NCBI GenBank assembly: GCA_023488925.1
Contig: JAMDDA010000081.1
Span: 1-11,116, forward strand
DNA: 11,116 nucleotides
Direction: 5' to 3'
Origin: Actinomycetota bacterium
GTDB lineage: Bacteria > Actinomycetota > Thermoleophilia > RBG-16-64-13
The notes under the pieces were generated by a model. That model did not search any database. It was not told where the DNA came from and worked only from the letters and a program-made list of their open reading frames with translations. Of the stretch, positions 6,006 to 11,116 are shown piece after piece (position 1 is the stretch's first letter; the number at the start of each line of letters is the position of its first letter). A program made the translations under genes and the position numbers.

Positions 6006-6056
6006 CGGTCGGAGGCCAAGAACACCTGCATATTGGTTCTCGGCCTCGGCCGACCG
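6006..6056. repeat. 51-base hairpin in jag-mnmE gap
   Basis: CGGTCG (6006-6011) pairs with CGACCG (6051-6056). The adjoining GAGGCCAAGAAC (6012-6023) pairs with GTTCTCGGCCTC (6036-6047) except for one A/C mismatch. GGC (6048-6050) is bulged and the 12-base loop (6024-6035) is AT-richer. The 17 pairs formed make it the strongest hairpin I noticed in the window. No T-run follows. It could be a structured RNA element or a remnant of a small palindromic repeat. Confidence 0.65.
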
Positions 6057-6060
6057 GGCA

Positions 6061-6165
6061 TGACGGCTGGTTCTTCAACGGCTTGGAACGGAGCGTGACA
6101 TCCGGCTCTTCAGTAGCCTGGGGCGAGGCATGATATCCGGCTCTTCAACGGCCTACGGGCGGAGA
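6061..6165. repeat. Three tandem 35-bp repeats
   Basis: Units run 6061-6095, 6096-6130 and 6131-6165, with exactly 35 bases each and no gap. Each begins TGA. All share TTCTTCA or CTCTTCA at the same offset, and units 2 and 3 share ATCCGGCTCTTCA. The later half (for example ACGGCCTACGGGCGGAG) is more diverged. The unit is not a multiple of three and no frame gives a plausible protein. There are no CRISPR-like unique spacers between units. Confidence 0.75.
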
Positions 6166-6420
6166 CGGCCCAGCCGGCGGCGCCGGATGCGTAGGGTGGA
6201 TCTCTAGGTGCCCGGTGGTCGAAGGGCTTTCGATTTGGCATCATTGCTGTTCTTCCCAACCAGAACCCTTCGGTTCGGGCCGCAGCATCCACAGGCGTGG
6301 GCGGCGTGTTGCCGTGCGGCGGGAGCCGGGATACCGATGGTGGCTCGTGGCGCCGTGAGTGACTATATGGACGAAAAACGGAACGGCCTTGGGCCCACTG
6401 GGCCGGGGATGCAGCCGGCC

Positions 6421-7853
6421 ATGGACGGCGACACGATCGTGGCCCTGTCGACCGCCTCCGGTGCCGGAGCAATCGGGATCGTCCGCCTCAGCGGGCCGCA
6501 GGCGGTGCCTCTCGGGAGTCTGGTCTTCCGGCCGGCGCGGGGGACCGGCACCTTCGGCGCCGGCGAGAGCCACCGGCTCCGGTACGGGCATGTGGTGGAC
6601 CCGAGCTCCGGCATCACGGTCGACGAGGTCTTGGCCGTGGCCATGCGGGCGCCGGCCACCTATACCCGTGAAGACGTGGTCGAGATCCACTGCCATGGTG
6701 GTCCGGCTGCACAGAGGGCGGTCCTGCGCCTTCTCGTGCGCCTGGGAGCGCGCCCGGCGGAGGCGGGGGAGTTCACCAAACGGGCCTTCCTCAATGGGCG
6801 GCTCGATTTGACGCAGGCGGAGAGCGTGGCGGCCATCGTCGGCGCCCGCTCCTCGTCTGCTCTGCGGGCCGCCGTGCGCCAGTTGGAGGGGGGCCTTGCG
6901 GAGCGCCTGCGGAGCATCCGCCGAAGCCTGGTGTCCGTGTTGGCCCAGGTGGAAGTGGGCATCGACTTCTCGGATGAAGATCCGGGAGAGATCGATAGGC
7001 CGGCTCTTGCGGCTCGGGTCGAGGCGGTCGAGAGGGAGCTGCGCGCTCTGCTGCAGACGGCGTTTCTCGGCCGTCTGCTCGAGCAGGGGGTACGTACGGC
7101 GATCGTGGGCCGACCGAATGTCGGCAAGAGTTCCCTGCTCAACGGGCTCCTCATGCGCGAACGGGCCATCGTCTCCGAGATCCCCGGGACGACACGGGAC
7201 ACCGTGGAGGAGTTGGTGGAGGTCGCGGGCATACCGCTGCATCTGGTGGATACAGCCGGTCTACGTGAAAGCGAGGACACGGTCGAGCGCCTGGGCATCG
7301 AGAGGTCGCGCCAGGCGATGCAGACCGCAGACCTGGTACTCGCCGTCTTCGACCTGTCGAGCCCTCTGGAAGCAGAGGACGCCGACCTGCTGGCCGAGCT
7401 CCAACCGGAGCGCACCATTCTCGTGGGGAACAAGTGTGATCTGGTTGCGGCCGGGGAGGCTCATGCTTCCGAGGCGCCCCGCGAAACGGGTCGAACGGAG
7501 CTGTTCGCGGGAAACCCCGAGACCTCCCGCCGTTTCCGGCCGTATGCCGGGTGTCGGCGCTGACCGGTGAAGGGTTGGACGAATTGCGCCGTTGCATCGA
7601 GGATCTTGTAGTGGGAGAGGGAGGGCTGCACTTGGAGGAGCCCCTGCTTGCGACGGAGAGGCAAAGACTGCTCGTGGCGGAGGCGCAGTCGGCGGCGGCC
7701 GCCGCCGGGGAGGGCCTGGCCGGTGGACGCGCGGAGGAATTGGTCGCTGAAGACCTGCGGGAGGCCATCGGAGCACTGGGGCGCGTCACGGGAGAAGAGC
7801 TGGTCCCGGACCTTGTGGACGAGATCTTCAGCCGATTCTGCATCGGGAAGTAG
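6421..7853 (+). CDS. mnmE: tRNA modification GTPase MnmE, reading frame interrupted near 7440-7540
   Basis: MnmE, with MnmG, installs the 5-carboxymethylaminomethyl group on wobble U34 of certain tRNAs. The N-terminal folate-binding domain is clear ([31 protein letters not shown]), and the GTPase has G1 GRPNVGKS (230-237), G2 TTRDT (257-261), G3 DTAG (277-280) and G4 NKCD (337-340). After G4 the frame ends at 7561-7563 with unrelated residues. The rest of MnmE continues one frame back: [14 protein letters not shown], the helical domain, and the invariant FCIGK end (7839-7850) with its catalytic cysteine. The break lies between 7440, where the downstream frame first opens, and about 7540. The two parts together would give about 477 residues, near the family's usual ~450-460. 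The ATG at 6421 fits the family N-terminus; the ATG at 6337 (GGGAG upstream) is an alternative. It could be a sequencing or assembly error, a true mutation, or programmed frameshifting. Confidence 0.9.
7478..7559 (+). promoter_or_regulatory. Possible -1 ribosomal frameshift signal in mnmE
   Basis: In the upstream mnmE frame the bases 7512-7518 read A AAC CCC, which fits the X XXY YYZ slippery pattern. A -1 slip there enters exactly the frame that encodes the rest of MnmE. Nine bases later, CGCCG (7528-7532) can pair with CGGCG (7555-7559), enclosing an inner stem CCGGC (7536-7540) with GCCGG (7546-7550). Just before the heptamer, CCCGCGAA (7478-7485) pairs perfectly with TTCGCGGG (7504-7511). 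The architecture is suggestive, but A AAC CCC is not a standard efficient bacterial slip site. Confidence 0.35.
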
Positions 7854-7864
7854 GTGGGCGCGGG

Positions 7865-9040
7865 ATGGAGCGAGAGTCGCCGTCTCAGGCGAGGGCCCCC
7901 GAGGAGTGTGGGCTGGGGCCGGTTATCGTCGTGGGCGCGGGCGTCTCCGGTTGCGCGTGCGCCCTCGCTTTGGCCGAGCGGGGGGTGTCCGTGATCCTGG
8001 TGGGCAGTGCGCTGGACAACGTGGGCCTGCCGAGCTATGGACCCCTCCTGCACCTGGATGCCGGCCCGGCGTCCGAGGTGTTGCCCCGCCGGTTGCGAGA
8101 CGTTTGGGAGCGCTGGTCCTGGGAGCCGGCGGATCGATCGCCCTTCCGGGTGATCGATAGGCGCGCCGTCTCGCTCGAGATGAAGCAGCTGATCGAGGGC
8201 TACGCGCCGATCCGGCTGCGCCAGGGGTTGGTCACGGCGGTGCGCGCCCCAGGAAAGGACGGAGCAACGGGGGGCGGTCCGGCCGTGAAGGTCGAGACGG
8301 CCTTCGGAGAGATGCTGGAAGGAGTCGCCTGTGTCCTCGCCGTCGGCCTCGGTTTCCACGGCCGTGTACGAGTGGGCGGCCAGGTTCTCGAAGGTGGCCG
8401 CTACGGCGAGGTGTCCGCCGATGCGTTGGCCCGGTGTCTGGCCGACGGAGGGCTGTGCTTCCGGCAGGTGGAGCGGGCTGTGGGAGCGCGTGTGGCGTTA
8501 CAGGGAGAGCCTCATGTGAGCGGCACACGGCGGGTGAGGCTACGGCCGGTACGGCCTGCCTCCGGCACCGGGGAGGAAGGGTGCGACCACGGGGGCGCAC
8601 CGCTCCTGCCCCCGGCACCGGGGCGGAAGGGAGTCGACGTCCCACTCGGCCCGCACGAAGAGAGGCGAGCGGCCGCTCTGTTCGCGTTCGTGGGCCCGAC
8701 ACGAAGCTGCGCGGGCGGCCGCGAGACGGCTGGGTCGGCCGGGGATCGGAAATGCGTGGTCGTACCCGATGGATTGGCGACGGGCGAGTGGTACGTCTCC
8801 TCATGCTGCGGCGAGTGGCGGGGCGGTGGCGTGGTCACGCGGCCTGCCCACCGGGTCAGCGCGTCTGTTGTCGCCGGCGCAGCGCCGGACGGTTCCCTCC
8901 CGGGTTTTCCGGGGGTGTGGGTGGTTGGACAGGCGGCAGGTGCGGTCGAGTACATGGAGAGCATGGAAAGCGGTGTGCGGGCCGCAGCGACTGTGGCCGC
9001 CGCCCTGGCGTCGGGCGCCGGAGAGGTGTGGACGGAGTGA
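7865..9040 (+). CDS. MnmG/TrmFO-like FAD-binding protein, divergent paralogue between mnmE and mnmG
   Basis: The 391-residue product starts with a Rossmann dinucleotide-binding motif, VIVVGAGVSGCACALALAERG (residues 20-40, shown as GAGVSG at 24-29). Segments match MnmG in order. DRRAVSLEMKQLIEG resembles the MnmG DKRLYEDWMK region. AVGLGFHGRVRVGGQVLEGG followed by RYGEVSADALARCLADGG parallels ATGTFLRGKVVVGDRVYAAG followed by RVGELPATELSASLEAAG. The end, GQAAGAVEYMESMESG (about 356-371), parallels the FAD-closing GQxxGxxxYxExxxxG of MnmG and TrmFO. It lacks the CNPAVGG motif, the second catalytic cysteine motif and the whole C-terminal helical tRNA-binding region. Residues about 215-300 are low in complexity. 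It begins 11 bases after mnmE, and its stop overlaps a possible GTG start of mnmG. It is probably a flavoprotein of unknown role, perhaps in tRNA modification. Confidence 0.82.
   Translation: MERESPSQARAPEECGLGPVIVVGAGVSGCACALALAERGVSVILVGSALDNVGLPSYGPLLHLDAGPASEVLPRRLRDVWERWSWEPADRSPFRVIDRRAVSLEMKQLIEGYAPIRLRQGLVTAVRAPGKDGATGGGPAVKVETAFGEMLEGVACVLAVGLGFHGRVRVGGQVLEGGRYGEVSADALARCLADGGLCFRQVERAVGARVALQGEPHVSGTRRVRLRPVRPASGTGEEGCDHGGAPLLPPAPGRKGVDVPLGPHEERRAAALFAFVGPTRSCAGGRETAGSAGDRKCVVVPDGLATGEWYVSSCCGEWRGGGVVTRPAHRVSASVVAGAAPDGSLPGFPGVWVVGQAAGAVEYMESMESGVRAAATVAAALASGAGEVWTE
8561..8631 (+). repeat. Direct repeat inside the MnmG-like gene
   Basis: A 21-base segment at 8561-8581 recurs at 8611-8631 with two mismatches; its shared core is CCGGCACCGGGG followed by GGAAGGG. 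The 50-base period is not a multiple of three, so the copies are read in different frames. They lie in the low-complexity middle of the protein, which may have arisen by local duplication. Confidence 0.6.
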
Positions 9041-9054
9041 GGTCGGCGGCGGCG

Positions 9055-11019
9055 ATGGATGTTCGCGGTGAGAACAGCTACGACGTGGTGGTCGTAGGTG
9101 GGGGACACGCGGGCTGCGAGGCGGCGTTGGCTGCGGCCCGGATGGGTCTGCGCACGGCGCTGGTCACCCTGAACATCGACAAGATTGCGCTGATGCCCTG
9201 TAATCCGGCGGTCGGGGGCGTGGGGAAAGGACAGCTCACGCGGGAGATCGACGCCTTGGGCGGAGAGCAGGGGCGCAATACGGATCGGGCATTCATTCAG
9301 ATCAAGATGCTGAACACCTCGAAGGGCCCGGCGGTGCGAGCCTTGCGGGCACAGGCCGACAAGCGTCTCTATGAGGACTGGATGAAGGCGACGCTCTTTC
9401 GTACACCGGGACTGCATATCCTGCAAGGGGAAGCCGCGGCGCTCGATGTTTCACGTGAAACAATTCGGGGGCTTCGGCTTGTTGACGGGCGCCGGCTGAG
9501 CGCGCGAGCGGTGGTCCTGGCCACCGGCACGTTCCTGCGCGGCAAAGTGGTCGTCGGCGACAGGGTCTACGCGGCGGGTCGGGTGGGCGAATTGCCGGCG
9601 ACCGAGCTTTCCGCCAGTCTCGAGGCGGCCGGCATAGAACTCGGGCGATTCCAGTCGGCCACGCCCCCGCGGATCGACGGTCGCACCATCGACCCCTCGA
9701 AAATGCAGCTTCAGCCCGGCGACAGCGGGGACCTGTGTTTTTCGCACTGGGAGAAGCCGCGCCGCCGCTCGCAGGTGCCCTGCTACCTGACGTACACGTC
9801 GCCGCGCACCCACGAGGTGGTGGCTCGGAACCTCCACTTGAGTCCCTTGAAGAGCGGGTCTGTCAGCGGGCGGGGGCCGCGCTACTGCCCTTCCATCGAC
9901 CGGAAAATCATCAACTTTCCCGAACGCGAGCGACATCCGGTTTTCGTAGAGCCGGAGGGGGGTCGCACCTATGAGATGTACCTGCAGGGCCTGACGACCA
10001 GTCTCCCCGTCTTCGTGCAGGAGGAGATCATCAGGACTACCCCCGGCCTGGAGCAGGCCCGGCTGGTGCGCCCCGGATACGCCGTGGAGTACGACTACAT
10101 CGTGCCCCAGGGATTGACGTTGGCTCTGGAGTCGAAGGCCGTCCGGGGCCTGTTTTCGGCGGGTCAGGTGAACGGGACCTCCGGATACGAGGAGGCGGCC
10201 GCCCAGGGCCTCTTAGCGGGCATCAACGCAGCTTTGTATGTCAAGGGGGAGCCGCCTCTGATCCTGCGCCGGGACCAGGCGTACATCGGGGTCCTGATCG
10301 ACGATCTCGTCACAAAGGGTGTGGACGAGCCCTACCGCATGTTTACGTCCCGGGCCGAATATCGTCTCATCCTGCGACATGACAATGCCGCCGAGCGGCT
10401 TGCCGGCATCGGCCACGCGCTCGGCCTGATCAGCGAAGAGCAGCTCGCCCGAGTCCAGGAGAACCAGGCTCGTATAGAGGAAGCCGCGGAGCTGCTCACC
10501 TCGCTCTCCGTGCGCCCGGGTGGAGAGACGACCGCGATTCTGGCTGCTCTCGGCACTACTCCTCTGAGCGAAGCCCAGAGCGCAGCGCAGATTCTCCGCC
10601 GGCCGCAGGTATCCTTCGACGATCTGCTCGCGTTGCTCGAGCCCGCGGACAGGGAGAAGCTGGCCGTTCTCTCGCCGGAGGTCGTCGAGCAGCTCACCAT
10701 CCGGGCTCGGTACGACGGTTACATCCAGAGGCAGTTGGTTGAGATCAAGCGACACCAGGCCACGGAAAGTCGACGCATCCCCGAGGGGATCGACTACCAT
10801 ACCCTCGAGGGCATCACCATCGAGGCCAAGGACAAGCTCTCCCGGCTCCGGCCCGCGACACTCGGGCAGGCCTCTCGTATCGCCGGTGTGTCGCCGGCCG
10901 ACATCTCCGTGCTGCTGCTGCACCTGCATCGCCTCGAGCGGGCCGGCGGGGGCGGCGACGGCAGCATGCCCGAGAGCGGTACGCCCGGCCGGCCGATCCC
11001 CACGACGAGCGACGCCTGA
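9055..11019 (+). CDS. mnmG: tRNA uridine-5-carboxymethylaminomethyl(34) synthesis enzyme MnmG
   Basis: MnmG is the FAD/NADH-dependent partner of MnmE in wobble-U34 modification. The 654-residue product has YDVVVVGGGHAGCEAAL (9-25) for FAD binding, MPCNPAVGGVGKGQLTREID (47-66) with Cys49, ATGTFLRG, QSATPPRIDG, CYLTYTSPRTHEVV, and RYCPSIDRKI with Cys278. Cys49 and Cys278 correspond to the catalytic cysteines of E. coli MnmG (47 and 277). It continues with FSAGQVNGTSGYEEAAAQG and the helical tRNA/MnmE-binding end (IPEGIDYHTLEGITIEAKDK; PATLGQASRIAGVSPADI). The start at ATG 9055 fits homologues. The GTG at 9037, overlapping the previous stop as GTGA, would add six residues. rsmG begins two bases after the stop. 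A perfect parS lies inside codons 131-136. Confidence 0.97.
   Translation: MDVRGENSYDVVVVGGGHAGCEAALAAARMGLRTALVTLNIDKIALMPCNPAVGGVGKGQLTREIDALGGEQGRNTDRAFIQIKMLNTSKGPAVRALRAQADKRLYEDWMKATLFRTPGLHILQGEAAALDVSRETIRGLRLVDGRRLSARAVVLATGTFLRGKVVVGDRVYAAGRVGELPATELSASLEAAGIELGRFQSATPPRIDGRTIDPSKMQLQPGDSGDLCFSHWEKPRRRSQVPCYLTYTSPRTHEVVARNLHLSPLKSGSVSGRGPRYCPSIDRKIINFPERERHPVFVEPEGGRTYEMYLQGLTTSLPVFVQEEIIRTTPGLEQARLVRPGYAVEYDYIVPQGLTLALESKAVRGLFSAGQVNGTSGYEEAAAQGLLAGINAALYVKGEPPLILRRDQAYIGVLIDDLVTKGVDEPYRMFTSRAEYRLILRHDNAAERLAGIGHALGLISEEQLARVQENQARIEEAAELLTSLSVRPGGETTAILAALGTTPLSEAQSAAQILRRPQVSFDDLLALLEPADREKLAVLSPEVVEQLTIRARYDGYIQRQLVEIKRHQATESRRIPEGIDYHTLEGITIEAKDKLSRLRPATLGQASRIAGVSPADISVLLLHLHRLERAGGGGDGSMPESGTPGRPIPTTSDA
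9447..9462. promoter_or_regulatory. parS: parS centromere site inside mnmG
   Basis: TGTTTCACGTGAAACA is an exact match to the conserved bacterial ParB/Spo0J binding palindrome. It is embedded in the coding frame as D-V-S-R-E-T (residues 131-136), partly using codons (TCA, CGT, ACA) that look unusual beside the GC-ending codons around them. It lies about 6.4 kb from the perfect DnaA box, consistent with ParABS nucleating near oriC. parA and parB are not in the window; they commonly follow rsmG. Confidence 0.93.
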
Positions 11020-11021
11020 GA

Positions 11022-11116
11022 GTGGATCTCCGCGAGGGCCGGTATTATCGGGATTGGGGCCTTGACGAGGAGGCCCTCGAACGACTCGCGCTCTTCGGAG
11101 ATCTCCTGCGTGGAGC
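11022..11116 (+). CDS. rsmG: 16S rRNA (guanine-N7) methyltransferase RsmG, N-terminal fragment (cut by window edge)
   Basis: The frame opens with GTG at 11022, two bases after the mnmG stop, and stays open to the window edge (31 codons). The residues WGLDEEALERLALFGDLLRG resemble the N-terminal helix of RsmG, which methylates 16S rRNA near position 527 (E. coli numbering). mnmG-rsmG is a very common gene order in Gram-positive origin regions. The methyltransferase motifs lie outside the window, so the call rests on position and a short N-terminal resemblance. Confidence 0.72.
   Translation, partial: MDLREGRYYRDWGLDEEALERLALFGDLLRG

Larger units (their letters stand above)
5853..6420. other. 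Repeat- and hairpin-rich gap between jag and mnmE
   Basis: I see no supported gene in these 568 bases. The stretch is dominated by short tandem duplications: GGACTGCTGA twice at 5854-5863 and 5867-5876, a 16-base pair at 5972-6003, and 3 x 35 at 6061-6165. It also holds strong hairpins (5899-5931 and 6006-6056). The mnmE frame stays open back to 6208, but those codons show no MnmE similarity. No convincing sigma-70 promoter was found. A structured leader, a small RNA or a decayed mobile element are possibilities only. Confidence 0.6.

Noticed and set aside
6061..6165. CRISPR array
   Set aside because: The 35-base units are directly contiguous and diverged, with no unique spacers and no cas genes nearby.
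6285..6293. DnaA-box-like GCATCCACA upstream of mnmE
   Set aside because: Two mismatches and isolated from the other boxes. It shares TCCACAGG but is not enough to call a functional site.
6208..6420. N-terminal extension of mnmE from a GTG at 6208
   Set aside because: The extra residues show no MnmE similarity, and homologues begin a few residues before DTI.
8434..9054. Upstream extension of the mnmG frame
   Set aside because: The frame is open by chance inside the MnmG-like gene. MnmG similarity starts only at YDVVVVGGGHAG, just after 9055.

Overview
The window is the chromosomal replication-origin neighbourhood of a GC-rich bacterium. dnaA and dnaN (5' end only) are read on the minus strand. 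The ribosome/membrane/tRNA-modification cluster rpmH-rnpA-yidD-yidC-jag ... mnmE-[MnmG-like gene]-mnmG-rsmG (5' end only) is read divergently on the plus strand. GTG and TTG starts are common. YidC is the short Gram-positive type, without the large periplasmic domain of Proteobacteria. Together with a GC-rich genome and mnmE/mnmG/rsmG following jag, this suggests a high-GC Bacillota or a deep-branching Actinomycetota. The window alone does not decide between them.

Layout. 1-216: start of dnaN (minus). 217-546: dnaN-dnaA gap with degenerate DnaA-box-like sites and a pyrimidine-rich inverted repeat. 547-1989: dnaA (minus). 2029-2895: a GHKL-ATPase plus winged-helix protein just upstream of dnaA on the same strand, probably in the same operon. 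2896-3536: non-coding divergent region with a perfect DnaA box, a one-mismatch box, a GC-rich array of direct repeats, and a near-consensus sigma-70 promoter aimed at rpmH. 3537-5852: rpmH, rnpA, yidD, yidC and jag, mostly overlapping. 5853-6420: a 568-base gap with paired hairpins, a 51-base hairpin and three families of short tandem duplications, including 3 x 35 bp. 6421-11116: mnmE, whose frame is broken between G4 and the SAL motif; a divergent MnmG/TrmFO-fold flavoprotein; mnmG carrying a perfect internal parS; and the start of rsmG.

The genes cover initiation (DnaA, DNA boxes, possibly the ATPase/HTH regulator), the clamp (DnaN), origin segregation (parS), a ribosomal protein (L34), tRNA 5' maturation (RNase P protein), membrane insertion (YidD/YidC, Jag) and tRNA U34 and 16S rRNA modification (MnmE/MnmG, RsmG). 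Points most worth checking: the mnmE frameshift, whose break zone contains a textbook-shaped -1 slippery heptamer, 9-base spacer and hairpin; the MnmG-like paralogue between mnmE and mnmG; the ATPase-HTH gene ahead of dnaA; and the repeat-rich jag-mnmE gap.
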